A stretch of 64,000 nt of DNA from CAVSQX01 sp963730225. Its GTDB lineage: Bacteria > Planctomycetota > Phycisphaerae > Tepidisphaerales > Tepidisphaeraceae. A program made the translations under genes and the position numbers. The DNA lies in contig CAVSQX010000002.1 of NCBI GenBank assembly GCA_963730225.1, positions 806,001 through 870,000 on the forward strand, read 5' to 3'. A model generated the notes under the pieces. The model was not told where the DNA came from. It searched no databases and was given only the letters and a program-made list of their open reading frames with translations. Positions 38,394-48,468 of the stretch are shown here, one piece after another; the stretch's first letter is position 1; each line of letters begins with the position of its first letter.

Positions 38394-39613
38394 ATGAGAG
38401 TTATGATGTTGACGTTGTCGCTCAACCTGAGCGGGCAGACGGTCCATATCCGTAATCTCGGTAAGGGCTTAATTGCCCGTGGGCACGAAGTCATTGTGGC
38501 GACGGCGGAATTGGCGTCTGGCAAACCGCTGGGCAAAGAGTATCTCGAGAAAGCGGGCATTTCAGTCATACCGATTCCCGTGGCTAATCTGGGAGCGGGT
38601 CTGCCATCGTTCACGCTTGAATCATTCATAGCGGGCTGGTCGTTACGGCGGATTCTCAAGCATTGTCGGCCGGATGTGGTGCATCTTCACGCGGTTACAA
38701 TGGTCCCGCAGGTGCATTTTGCGCGATCGTTGTTGCGTCACGCCCCGACGGTAATAGCGACGTTCAATAACGAGAATATCTCGCCGAAAAAAAGGAAGCT
38801 CGGCCGATTGGCGTGCAAAATCTTCCGTTACGCTTTGGGGCGGCGCGTGCTAGCGATTAGTTCAGAGATGGTGGACACTATTCATGCTAAAATCGGTGTG
38901 GATAGGAACTTGATCCGCCTTATCAGCTATTCGGTGGACGACAAACATTTCCAACCACCCACAGGTGACCAACGGTTGACGGCAAGACAACAAATGGATT
39001 TAGCGGAGCACGAGATCGCGATTTGTTGTGTCGCACGACTGGAGCCGCGCAAGAATCAGCACCGGCTAATCCGAGCTGTGGGCGCTCTGCGCGGCGCGGC
39101 TTGCCCGTACGGCTTCTATTGGCTGGCGATGATATCTGCGATCAAGGGCGCGAACTCCGTGCGCTGGCCGTGCACGAGCAGTGCGACAGCGCCGTGAGTT
39201 TTATGGGTTTCCAAGACCCTCGGACGGTCTATTGGGCGTCGGATATCAACGCGTTAGTTAGCTTGGAAGAAGGATTTGGTTTGGTTGTGATTGAAGCCGC
39301 CATGACGGGCTTGCCGCCGCTGCGTTCCCGCTCGGCGGGGGCCGACGATCAGGTGACTCACGGTCAGACGGGTCTGCTGGTTGACGCCAAAAGCGTGGAC
39401 ACAATTGTGGCGGAGTTGGACAAACTGGTGACAAATAAATTGTACCGCGAGCAACTGGGCGATTCCGCCAATGCATCGGCGCGCGCAAAATATTCGCTCG
39501 ATGTGATGGCGGAGCAAGTGGAAGGCGTATACCGGGAAGCCGTCGCGGAATCTCGCAATTTTTACGGAAGTCCGAGACAAGATCACACAGAATTGGCAAA
39601 CAGCTCGGTATGA
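38394..39613 (+). CDS. GT4 glycosyltransferase, frameshifted
   Basis: The ATG at 38394 follows AAAGGGAAG. The N-terminal domain has NLSGQTVHIRNLGKGLIARGH, and DVVHLHAVTMVPQVHFAR is the typical second strand region. CCVARLEPRKNQHRLIRAVG starts the donor domain. Near 39100 the frame shifts; sense continues as LLLAGDDICDQGRELRALA and SLEEGFGLVVIEAAMTGLP, the EX7E motif. An intact gene would encode about 406 residues. Function: transfer of an unknown sugar during repeat-unit assembly. Confidence 0.8.
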
Positions 39614-39665
39614 TCCTTAGGGCAGCACGAAAATCTCCGGTTCGACGGATGAAGTGATGAGGGAC

Positions 39666-40950
39666 ATGGCATCTTCCGCTTCTACGCAACTCGAACAGCC
39701 AGATGCCATCCAGGCCCGAAGCCAAGGATTTCATGCGCACTATTTAGACGGCATTCGCGGGTTGGCGGCGTTGTACGTTCTACTGGAACACGTACAGCTG
39801 ACCGGCCTCGGCCTGATCGGCGCGGATAAGCTATCTACGGGGAACGAGAGCGCCCTCCAGCATCTTGCTCGGCTTTTCAATTCTACCGCGGCGGGGTTTG
39901 GACATGCCGCGGTCGACGTGTTCATCGTTCTCTCCGGCTACTGCCTGATGCTGCCAGTGGCAAACTCTTCCGATCACGCCCTGCGCGGCGGCATCGGTGG
40001 ATTTTTCAAACGCCGGGCTATTCGCATTTTACCGCCCTATTACGCCGCGCTGCTGATCGCCCTGCTTGTGACGATCTCGGCGGGCATGTTTCATCAGGTG
40101 TCGGCCTGGAATCTGATCGCTCATCTTCTGCTGATTCACAGCGTTGCCCCACGATGGGTGTTCGGCATCAGCGCGCCGCTCTGGAGCGTCGCTGTCGAAT
40201 GGCAAATTTATTTCGTATTTGCGCTGCTTTTGCTCCCCGTCTGGCGGCGGACCAGTAACGCCATTTTTCTGACGTTCGCGTTCGTGCTTGGGCTGCTGCC
40301 CATCTACCTGATGCCGATACATTGGAACCTGGAATGTTCCTGCTCGTGGTACATCGGGCTTTTCGCTCTTGGCATGGTGGCGGCTATCGGCAGCGTGCGA
40401 CTGAATTCTCAATCGGCTGCACGCCACGCTCGGTGGTGGGGCAGCGCCGCAATCGCCGGAACGCTGCTGACCGTGGCGGTCTACCTCATGCAACGCTCGG
40501 ATCATGTGCACGCATACTGGGTACTTTGGTTTCGGGTCGAAGACCGCAAATTCGGTTGGCCGCTTGATGTGCTGAGCGGATTCGTCATGTGCTGCGCGCT
40601 GCTAAGTTTCGCGGGGTTCCGGGCATCCGGCAACCGGGGCGTGGCCGGGAGCTTATTGCGGCATATTGGAATCCAAGCCCGCCGCCCAACTTGGCGCGTT
40701 CTCATATAGCCTGTATCTGATTAACGGACCGTTGTTAGCCGTGCTAGCTGGAATTGTTTTGGGTTTGCACATGCGCCCGAGCTTGGCGTATGGAACATGG
40801 TGGGCGATCAGCGTCCCGGCCGGATTGCTTGGAGGTTATCTATTTTATCTCGCCGTCGAGCGGCATTGCGTCTCAAGCAAGCGTTCCATTCGAACTGAGA
40901 ATCTCTCGTCGCCGCCGTTGCGGGTCGAGACGGTTGCGATCTCTGGATGA
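39666..40950 (+). CDS. Acyltransferase-3 (OafA/NodX type), frameshifted
   Basis: The N-terminus shows YLDGIRGLAALYVLLEH, the acyltransferase-3 signature with the catalytic His. FIVLSGYCL, FFKRRAIRILPPYYAAL and WSVAVEWQIYFVFALLL are further family motifs, with about ten membrane spans. Near 40670 a shift occurs; the last part (GAFSYSLYLINGPLLAVLAG) is the expected final helices in another frame. It probably O-acetylates the polysaccharide, using acetyl-CoA across the membrane. Start candidates are the ATG at 39666, behind GAGGG, or the GTG at 39654. The stop overlaps the next start (ATGA). Confidence 0.8.
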
Positions 40951-41831
40951 TCAAGGCGCTGAACGGCGAAGAACGTATGCCCGGCCTGAAGCACGTTGTC
41001 AAAGGAGCCGCGCTTCGAGGATGGCCCGGTGGGGCCCAGCGACTTCAAGCTGCGTGGCGCCGCCACCACGTTCGACGGCTCGAACATCGACTTGGAATTA
41101 CGCGGGTTCGCAATTGCTTCATCTCACAAAATGGCTCGACGGTGCTTCAAGGGCCATTTACCGGGATGAAATACATTCGCAGGGCCGTCGGTAGCACCGC
41201 CACTCCCAAGCTCATTGGTTCTTATGAAATTGAATTGCATCCTTGGTTAGACGAGATCTGTTTGACCGATTACGGGGTGATCGTGGATATCGGGTGTGCC
41301 GAAGGTTATTATGCCGTTGGGCTGGCGATTCGACTGAGGTCCGCCAGAGTCTACGCTTTTGATACCGACCCGGTGGCCCAAAAGTTGTGCCGCAAGATGG
41401 CTGCTGCAAATGGGGTGGCAGACCGTGTTATTATATTGGGTGAGTGTCGCGCGGACTGCCTGAATGAATTGATTCGCCCGCCTACGCTCGTACTTTGCGA
41501 CTGTGAAGGCGCGGAAGAGGCCTTGCTCGACCCGACAAAGGTTTCGGCCCTGCGAACGGCTGATCTCCTAGTCGAGCTGCACGATCACTTGGTTCCTGGA
41601 GTGACACAAAAACTGGTTGATCGGTTCTCTGGAACTCATGAAATCGCCTTTCAATCGCAACAGACGCGGAACCATTCGCAATTTCGCTGCCTAGATTTCC
41701 TGTCTCCAACAGATCGGGATTTGGCGTTGTCCGAAATGCGTTCCTGCCCGCAGAAGTGGGCATATATGAAAATGCGCGGTGCGGGCGTGCCTGAACGCTT
41801 GCTAGCTCACGACGGCCTCTCAAGTGCGTAG
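40947..41831 (+). CDS. SAM-dependent methyltransferase
   Basis: 294 residues, intact. The SAM-binding motif is GVIVDIGCAEGYYAVGLAIR, followed by VYAFDTDPVAQKLC; VLCDCEGAEEALL resembles the acidic motif of FkbM-type enzymes. The N-terminal 90 residues are basic. The start overlaps the stop of the acyltransferase gene by four bases. It is likely to O-methylate a sugar of the exported polymer, or a donor, though the acceptor is unknown. Confidence 0.82.
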   Translation: MIKALNGEERMPGLKHVVKGAALRGWPGGAQRLQAAWRRHHVRRLEHRLGITRVRNCFISQNGSTVLQGPFTGMKYIRRAVGSTATPKLIGSYEIELHPWLDEICLTDYGVIVDIGCAEGYYAVGLAIRLRSARVYAFDTDPVAQKLCRKMAAANGVADRVIILGECRADCLNELIRPPTLVLCDCEGAEEALLDPTKVSALRTADLLVELHDHLVPGVTQKLVDRFSGTHEIAFQSQQTRNHSQFRCLDFLSPTDRDLALSEMRSCPQKWAYMKMRGAGVPERLLAHDGLSSA

Positions 41832-41853
41832 GCAATTTATAGGATTGCATACC

Positions 41854-42999
41854 ATGACGATCGCCATCCTGATGCCTCTTGCCGAGCAGCGCGGCGGGGG
41901 CGAACTGACTCTGTGGCATCTCCTCGTTGAGGGACGCAACGAAGGCATTTGTTGGCTGGTTATCTTCTTCGAGGACGGGCCAATGGTCGCGCAGGTCCGT
42001 GGATTGGGGATCAAAGTCAGAGTGGTCCGTACGGGCCGGTTGCGTGAGCCATGGCGGATATTCTCCAGTATTATGAAAATCGCCGCAATCGTGCGGCAGG
42101 AAGGGGCGGGCTGCATTTTCAGCTGGATTGGCAAGGCACACCTTTACGGCAGCATGGCCGCATGCATCTCTGGTGTTCCGTCGGGATGGTTTCAACACGG
42201 CGTGCCGCAACCGCGAAACTGCCTCGATCGATTGACGACACTGTTGCCAGCCGCCGTGGTAATGGCTTGCTCTCGTTTTGTCGGTGAGGCACAGGCGCGA
42301 CTTTGGCCGCACCGTCCGCTGCGCGTCGTACATCCCGGTGTCGAGCTTGATCGCTTTGGCGCGACGAACCTGCCCACATCCGCCGACGCCCGCCAAAAAC
42401 TTGGCCTCCCGCCGGACGGACTAATCATTGGTCTGGTCGGTCGCCTCCAGCGCTGGAAGGGCTTCCACATCTTGATCGAGGCTATGCCTGCGATCGTACG
42501 TGAACACCCGAACTCCCACTGCGTGCTTGTCGGTGGCAAGCACGTCCTCGAGCCGGACTATCCCGATTTTCTTCAAAGTCGAATCACGGACTTGGGCCTC
42601 AACAACCAAGTTATCATGGCCGGAAGGCAGCAGAACGTTCCGCAATGGATGCAAGCGATGGACGTAGTGGTTCACGCTTCGGACCGCGAGCCGTTCGGCA
42701 TCGTTGTCATCGAGGCGATGGCTCTCGGCAAACCTGTTGTTGCCACCGAAGCCGGCGGGCCGATGGAAATCATCACCCACGAAATCGATGGTTTACTTAC
42801 CCCATACGGTGATGCGCCGGCACTAGCGGCGGCCGTAAATCGATATCTAGCAGACCCGGAATTTGCCAGACGCCTTGGTGCACGCGCACGCATTCGAGCG
42901 CAACAGTTCTCATCGAAAGCATTTGCTTCCAACTTCGTCGCTGCTTTATCCGATGGCTTGACGCCGCGCGCTGGGCATGTAGCCGCACCTCAACAATGA
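41854..42999 (+). CDS. GT4 glycosyltransferase
   Basis: About 381 residues from the ATG at 41854, preferred over the GTG ten codons earlier. Features: ILMPLAEQRGGGELTLWHLL at the start, IGLVGRLQRWKGFHILIEAM opening the donor-binding domain, and SDREPFGIVVIEAMALGKPVVA with EX7E. An intact retaining GT-B enzyme acting in repeat-unit assembly. Its stop overlaps the next start (ATGA at 42996). Confidence 0.88.
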   Translation: MTIAILMPLAEQRGGGELTLWHLLVEGRNEGICWLVIFFEDGPMVAQVRGLGIKVRVVRTGRLREPWRIFSSIMKIAAIVRQEGAGCIFSWIGKAHLYGSMAACISGVPSGWFQHGVPQPRNCLDRLTTLLPAAVVMACSRFVGEAQARLWPHRPLRVVHPGVELDRFGATNLPTSADARQKLGLPPDGLIIGLVGRLQRWKGFHILIEAMPAIVREHPNSHCVLVGGKHVLEPDYPDFLQSRITDLGLNNQVIMAGRQQNVPQWMQAMDVVVHASDREPFGIVVIEAMALGKPVVATEAGGPMEIITHEIDGLLTPYGDAPALAAAVNRYLADPEFARRLGARARIRAQQFSSKAFASNFVAALSDGLTPRAGHVAAPQQ

Positions 43000-43551
43000 G
43001 AACGATGCATTTCTTTCTGTTTCCCGCCGATATTTGGGCTCGCAGCTGCGCTGCGTTCCGCGCTGGCCATATAAGGCGAGCAAAATTTTGGAAGGGATTC
43101 AACTACTTTTTTTTCAAATGCCTACTTCCCTATGAGGCCGAGGTCGGCGACGGACTCATACTTGAACATTACGCGCGTAGGCGTGGTAATCCACCCCAAT
43201 GTGCGTATTGGGAATAACGTTCGCATTTATCATCATGTGACGCTCGCGGCCGAAAGTTGGATCGGGTCCAGATTTAACATCGAGATCGAAGACGACACAA
43301 TTATCGGCGTTGGTGCAATCGTGATGGCAAGAACAGATCAAGGTTTACGGATCGGCCGTAACGCAAGGATTGGTGCCGGCGCGGTGGTGACGCATGATGT
43401 GGCCGATGGGGAAACGGTCGTGGGGGTGCCAGCGCGGCCAGTCCGTGGCAACACGTGCCTAGAGCTGCTATCCCCTTCGCCTCGGGTCTCGCCGCTATCC
43501 AAAAATAAATGCGAGGATCGACCAGTTGGTCGATCAGGTTTCGGGCAATGA
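42996..43551 (+). CDS. Serine O-acetyltransferase-like hexapeptide enzyme, frameshifted
   Basis: The N-terminal part (FWKGFNYFFFKCLLPYEAEVGDGLILEHY) shifts frame near 43172. It continues as VGVVIHPNVRIGNNVRIYHHVTLA, then IEDDTIIGVGAIVMA and IGAGAVVTHDVADGETVVGVPA. These are left-handed beta-helix hexapeptides with the catalytic His in HHVTLA, as in CysE-like transferases. In this context it probably acetylates a sugar rather than serine. The C-terminal 30 residues after VPARPV are not conserved. Intact, it would have about 185 residues. Confidence 0.78.
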
Positions 43552-43702
43552 GTGAAGTCTGCGGCAGCGCACTGGAATAGGAACATTTGCAGATGGCCGC
43601 ACTTTTATGGCGAACATCCGCCGCGCTGCCAGAATCTCTCGATGAACGGGCGATGATCAACCGAGTTTCATTTTTGGTTCCCGAAATGGTGGAAGGCAAT
43701 TT

Positions 43703-44552
43703 ATGAGTCTGAGGAGGACAATCGCAGCTAACATGCCTCCTGGCCTTGTTCGTCGCGCCGGGCGATGGCAATTTCGTTATCCCGCACTCGCCCCCTTAAT
43801 CCGCTGGGCCGCGCGCAGCGTGCGAACAGGCGAGTCAACGATACAGCATGGCATCGCGAAGGGGCTTCGCTTTGACCCCGCGGGAGGCAATCCGGGATAT
43901 GCCTTAGGCACGACGGATCCACTGGAGCAACGCGTTCTTGCTGAGTCGCTTAAGCGTGACCACGTTTTCTATGACATCGGCGCCAATGTTGGCTTTTACG
44001 CCGTCGCAGGGGCGAATCTTGTAGGGACTGGCGGCTACGTCTATGCGTTTGAGCCATTTGCCGCAAGTGCTGCGGCGACCCGCAGAAATGCGGAACGCAA
44101 CGGATTTCAGAATGTTCAAGTCATCGAGTGCGCGGTTTCCAATGTATGCGGTGCCGGCACTTTTCTCTTGCGAGGCGGCAGCGTCGAGTTCAAGTTGATC
44201 GATCCTCTGGCGTCCACTTCGGCGGACGAGAAAACAATTCGCGTCCCTGTGATTAGCGTTGACGAATTCCTGGCATCGGGCGCAGGCCGTTCGCCCAACG
44301 TGGTGATGATTGACGTGGAAGGGGCGGAGATTAATGTAATCGAGGGAATGCGGAAGACCATCGCCAAACATCGACCAATTATCCTCTGTGAAGTGCATTG
44401 GCTCGGAAAGCCTTTCGCCGACTTGTGCAGGCGTTTGGCTAATGAAAACGCGTACGAAGTGACGCAGGTACTCGGGCCGTCCAATTCCCGAAGAGCCTAT
44501 CCGCTGGCATGCGTTGATGAGGCCGAGCGAGCAAACAGGTCCGGTTCAATGA
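43703..44552 (+). CDS. FkbM-family methyltransferase, fused in frame to the following permease gene
   Basis: The ATG at 43703 follows GGAAGG. Core motifs are VFYDIGANVGFYAVAGANL (SAM loop), VYAFEPFAASAAATRRNAE and VVMIDVEGAEINVIEGM, the FkbM triad. The frame has no stop before the next gene and runs on into the ABC permease. In the +1 frame a TGA at 44550-44552 overlaps the permease ATG as ATGA, which is the usual arrangement in this operon. A one-base indel near the 3' end therefore probably abolished the stop, although a true fusion is possible. It likely methylates a polysaccharide hydroxyl. Confidence 0.75.
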
Positions 44553-45396
44553 CGTCATTTGAAGTAGAACCCATTACTAAAATCCGCCCCAGCTCCGGCT
44601 GGGCGGCGCTCGATCTTTCCGGTGTCTGGACCTTCCGCGATCTTCTTCTCGCCCTGGCCAGCCGTGACGTCAAGCTGCGCTACAAGCAAACCGCGCTTGG
44701 GGTCGCCTGGGTCGTTCTTCAGCCCCTCCTTGCGGCCGGCGTATTCTCCTTCGTCTTTGGCCGTGTCGCTCAGCTTCCCAGCGACGGAATTCCGTACTTC
44801 CTTTTTAGCTACGCCGGACTTCTTGGTTGGAACTTGTTCAACACTACGGTGACCAAAACCAGCGGTTGCCTGGTCGGTAATTCCCAACTGATAAGCAAGA
44901 TTTTTTTCCCTCGGCTGGTCCTGCCGCTGTCGGTAGTTCCCTCGGCGTTGATCGATTTCGCCGTCGCACTGGCGATGATGACAGTCCTGATGTTTCTCTA
45001 CCGCGTGCATCCCACCGCCGCTCTGGCAGCGTTTCCATTATGGATGGCGATTATCCTGTTGCTGGCCGTCGGCCTGGGGCTGATCACGGCCGCGCTGGCC
45101 GTCAGTTACCGCGACATTCAATACATCCTTCCCGTTCTGACGCAGATTCTTCTGTATGCCAGCCCGGTTGCTTACAGTCTTAGCTATGCACTGACGCGTA
45201 TTGCCAAGAATCGCCGGGTGTTTTATCTTTTGAATCCTCTGACCGCGCCGCTGGAGGGATTTGCGCCAGCCTGCTTGGCACGTCGCAGCCGCCCACGCTG
45301 TCTGTTGTCTACGCCGCGGCCGTAGCCGTGATCCTTGCATTGATCGGAGCGTACAGTTTTAAGATGATGGAACGGAAGTTCGCGGATGTCATTTGA
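44549..45396 (+). CDS. wzm: ABC-2 polysaccharide export permease (Wzm-like), frameshifted at the end
   Basis: The protein begins MTSFEVEPITKIRP. It shows WTFRDLLLALASRDVKLRYKQ and LGVAWVVLQPLLAAGVFSFV, hallmarks of Wzm/TagG/KpsM-type permeases, followed by six membrane spans. Near 45265 the frame shifts; the expected end is SLLGTSQPPTLSVVYAAA to KMMERKFADVI and the stop at 45394-45396. It forms the membrane channel of the exporter whose ATPase is encoded next. Intact length would be about 282 residues, normal for the family. Confidence 0.85.
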
Positions 45397-45414
45397 GCGA
45401 CCTACCGAGCCGGC

Positions 45415-45449
45415 AAATGTTACGTTTTGTTACGAAATGTTACGTTTTG
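45415..45449 (+). repeat. Short tandem repeat, 20-base unit
   Basis: AAATGTTACGTTTTGTTACG followed by 15 bases of a second unit. It lies between the permease and ATPase genes and reads like a slippage product. No function is evident. Confidence 0.8.
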
Positions 45450-45493
45450 AGGGCTGAGTTGTCTGAATATTGCTCAAGCGGGAGCCGTGGCTG

Positions 45494-46715
45494 ATGAGTT
45501 CGGGCAGCGATATCGCAATCTCCGTGCGTGGGCTGAGCAAGACGTACACGATCTCGCACAACAGAGAGCAGCATATCACCCTGGCCGAGACGCTACTGGA
45601 GCGAGCGAAGCATCCGTTCAAGCGGACGGAGAAGGAGACCTTCTGGCGCTCAAAGATGTTTCGTTCGACGTAAAAGAGGGCGAAGTCGTCGGCATCATCG
45701 GCCGTAACGGCGCGGGCAAAAGCACGCTGCTCAAGATCCTCAGCCGGATCACCGAGCCGACAAAAGGCGAGATCGACCTTTACGGCCGCGTCGGCAGCCT
45801 GCTGGAGGTCGGCACCGGCTTCCATCCCGAGCTCACCGGCCGCGAAAATATCTTCCTCAACGGAGCCATCCTCGGGATGAGCAAATCCGAAATCCGCAAG
45901 CAGTTTGATGCGATTGTCGATTTCGCAGGCGTCGAGCAATTCCTCGACACGCCCGTGAAGCGGTACAGCAGCGGGATGTTTGTTCGCCTCGCCTTCGCGG
46001 TCGCTGCCCATTTGAACCCCGAGATCCTGATCGTGGACGAAGTGCTCGCAGTGGGTGACGCCGAATTTCAGAAAAAATGTGTGGCGAAACTGAAGGATGT
46101 TGCTATACGCGGGCGAACGGTACTGTTCGTCAGCCATAACATCGGAGCGGTTCGCCACCTTTGTACTGCGCAGTCCTGCTCCACCGTGGTCAATTAGTCA
46201 CTAATAATACGGTTGAATCCTGTATCGCTGTCTATCAGTCAGACAGGAACCTTTCAGTTGAAGAATCCTGGTTGCGCCCGCGGGAAATGAGGCCGCCGCC
46301 ATTGGCAATCTCACAAGTGCGCGCTGATCTTTGCGGAGAGCAACCATTTCACGAATTGCAGGTCGTCTTGAAATTGATAACGTCGGCTCCGCACCGCCCT
46401 GCGTGGGTCGCTCTGGAAATTGTGGATGCGGCTGGCGTGGCAGTCATGCAGCCGCTGCCGACGATCGAGGGTTTCGTCACTGATCAATATCCGCAGCATA
46501 CCGTTAGGCTGAGGGTGGACCTGCCGCCGATGATTCCTGGCCGGTACTACGTAACGGCCGTAATACTACACCACAATTCAGAAGTGATAGATCAGGCGAA
46601 GGAGTGCGTCGGATTCGAGATTTCGCAATCTCCGACTGCGGGCCGGACCTTTCCTCATACGTCGGATCACGGATTTATTGTTCCGCACACAGAGATGGAG
46701 TACCTACCCCAGTGA
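45494..46715 (+). CDS. wzt: ABC exporter ATPase with C-terminal carbohydrate-binding domain (Wzt-like), two frameshifts
   Basis: It starts MSSGSDIAISVRGLSKTYTI at 45494. After a shift near 45645 (FW before, ALKDVSFDVKEG after) come Walker A (GIIGRNGAGKSTLL), the signature YSSGMFVRLAFAVA and Walker B (ILIVDEVLAVGD). A second shift near 46167 leads into VLLHRGQLVTNNTVE and a beta-sandwich domain (RADLCGEQPFHELQVVLKL, PGRYYVTAVILHHN). This is the Wzt C-terminal domain that recognises the end-modified polymer. Such terminal modifications, for instance methylation, stop elongation and license export, which suits the neighbouring methyltransferases. Intact length would be about 407 residues. Confidence 0.85.
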
Positions 46716-47539
46716 GTACCCAGGATGCAATGAAGCCGTCCGGAACCTTACTCGCGGATCGCAAGACGCACGAGCTTGCTGAAGTCCATCCGTCGCGAAG
46801 CCGCGTTGGGAGAAACATTTGGACTCGGATTTTGGACTCGGTTGCCTTCCGACTAGATCTCGCCGCTGAGGCTCTTAAGGGCATTCGTCTTAATCGGCGT
46901 ATGGTCGTTGCTGGTGCCGGGAACGCACGCGATATCGCTACCTGGACGACCCAACGAGAAATGTTCGCACTGTACTCATTGGCTGCCGCCTGCCAGCGCG
47001 GCGCTGTTGGCTTGGAGGTCGGGTCGTATCTCGGGGCATCGACCTGCTATATCGCTGCGGGGCTTTCTAGCTGCGACGGTCGCCTCATATGCGTGGACAC
47101 TTGGCAAAACGATGCGGTAGCAGATGGACGGCGCGATACGTTCAATGAATTTCGGCGGAATGTGACCGCCTTCGGCAAACGAATTAGTATTTTACGAAAG
47201 CGGAGCGACCAGGTCATGCCAGAGGATTTGCCAAATAGATTGGATCTGGTGTTTTTGGACGGAGAGCATAGCTATGCGGCCGTCAGCCACGAAATAATGC
47301 AACTTGGGCCACGCATTGTCGATAGTGGAGTTCTCGCCTTCCATGATGCAGTCGCGTTCGAAGGCGTCGCCAAGGCGATTGGCGAAGCGCTTGCCAGCGG
47401 ATTGTGGCAATTCGGTGGGAATGTGGACAACCTTGTTTGGCTCAAGAAATACTCCTATTGGGTTAAGCCCGCGTATTCACAGCCGGGCACCGCGTCGGCG
47501 CGGCGTCGTGATGTCCTGCTTTCAGCGGCGGCTAAGTAA
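46712..47539 (+). CDS. Class I methyltransferase (Methyltransf_24 type)
   Basis: About 275 residues starting at a GTG that overlaps the Wzt stop (GTGA). Motifs: VGLEVGSYLGASTCYIAAGL for SAM binding, LICVDTWQNDAV for the acidic loop, and LDLVFLDGEHSYAAVSHEI with FHDAVAFEGVAKA, typical of sugar O-methyltransferases related to cephalosporin hydroxylase-like proteins. Adjacent to the exporter, it might modify the polymer end recognised by Wzt, but the substrate is unknown. Confidence 0.82.
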   Translation: MSTQDAMKPSGTLLADRKTHELAEVHPSRSRVGRNIWTRILDSVAFRLDLAAEALKGIRLNRRMVVAGAGNARDIATWTTQREMFALYSLAAACQRGAVGLEVGSYLGASTCYIAAGLSSCDGRLICVDTWQNDAVADGRRDTFNEFRRNVTAFGKRISILRKRSDQVMPEDLPNRLDLVFLDGEHSYAAVSHEIMQLGPRIVDSGVLAFHDAVAFEGVAKAIGEALASGLWQFGGNVDNLVWLKKYSYWVKPAYSQPGTASARRRDVLLSAAAK

Positions 47540-47587
47540 TGCCTATGTCAATCGAAGCGATTAGCGCAGGCGCAGTCTTATCGCAGA

Positions 47588-48412
47588 ATGTTGATAGAGT
47601 CGTTCCCGCCCGGAATGCGGTGTATGCTAAGACAAAATGCGGTATCGCATCCTAAATACGTGAATCTACTAAACCCCGTACGGTTGTGTGCGGAATATCT
47701 GCTTTGTGGCGTAGCGCCAAATGTGTCGGACGAATTACGGGCGAAGCGAACTTTGACTCGTTATCCTTCTTGTTTCGACGAAACACGAAGTATCTTCGTC
47801 CACATTCCTAAGACGGCTGGTATGAGCATCGCCTCGGCCCTTTACGGCCAACAAGTAGCTCACGCGGATTGGCGACATTGGAAAAATGTTAATCCACGCA
47901 AGTTTAAGGCCTATTTCAAGTTCGCCGTAATTCGTGATCCATTCTCGCGATTTAATTCAGCGTTCCAGTTCTTAAAGGCTGGAGGAGTCGAACGTCAAGA
48001 CCAAGAGTTTGCGGAGCTGGCATTGCAAAACTATTCCAAGGTCAATGACCTGGCCGAAGCCCTTGCGGATGCAAATGTTGCTAGAACTGTGATTCCTTGG
48101 ATACATTTTCGTCCTCAAGCGAGCTATGTGGTAGACCAAGATGGTCATTCTATGGTGGACAAGTTAATTCCTTTCGAAGATCTCGCTAGATGCTTTGATA
48201 CGATCCGCAAACGGGTGAAACATGACGCATTGTTGCTCCGGCTGAATACGGGGCCGCGAAGCAATGTCACAGGCGCGTTCGGCACCAACGCGGCGGCGAT
48301 TTTGAGGCGAATATATGACCTCGACTTCCAACTATGGGAACAGGCAAGATCAAAAGCCGATCAAGTGATTTCGGACGACGGATGCGGGTCCGACGCTAGA
48401 ATATTCGTATAA
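47588..48412 (+). CDS. Carbohydrate sulfotransferase
   Basis: 274 residues, intact. SIFVHIPKTAGMSIASAL is the 5'-phosphosulfate loop that binds PAPS. FAVIRDPFSRFNSAFQFL is the 3'-phosphate motif of the sulfotransferase-2 family. The enzyme would transfer sulfate to a hydroxyl of the polysaccharide, giving an acidic sulfated polymer as known in several marine and planctomycete bacteria. The window holds no PAPS synthesis genes. Confidence 0.82.
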   Translation: MLIESFPPGMRCMLRQNAVSHPKYVNLLNPVRLCAEYLLCGVAPNVSDELRAKRTLTRYPSCFDETRSIFVHIPKTAGMSIASALYGQQVAHADWRHWKNVNPRKFKAYFKFAVIRDPFSRFNSAFQFLKAGGVERQDQEFAELALQNYSKVNDLAEALADANVARTVIPWIHFRPQASYVVDQDGHSMVDKLIPFEDLARCFDTIRKRVKHDALLLRLNTGPRSNVTGAFGTNAAAILRRIYDLDFQLWEQARSKADQVISDDGCGSDARIFV

Positions 48413-48468
48413 TCAAGTTTTCTGCGGTTCACGAGCTATCGATACGTCCGCAGTGTGCGAGCCATAGC

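Noticed and set aside
45415..45449. Possible CRISPR-like repeat
   Set aside because: Only 1.75 units with no spacers; a simple tandem duplication.
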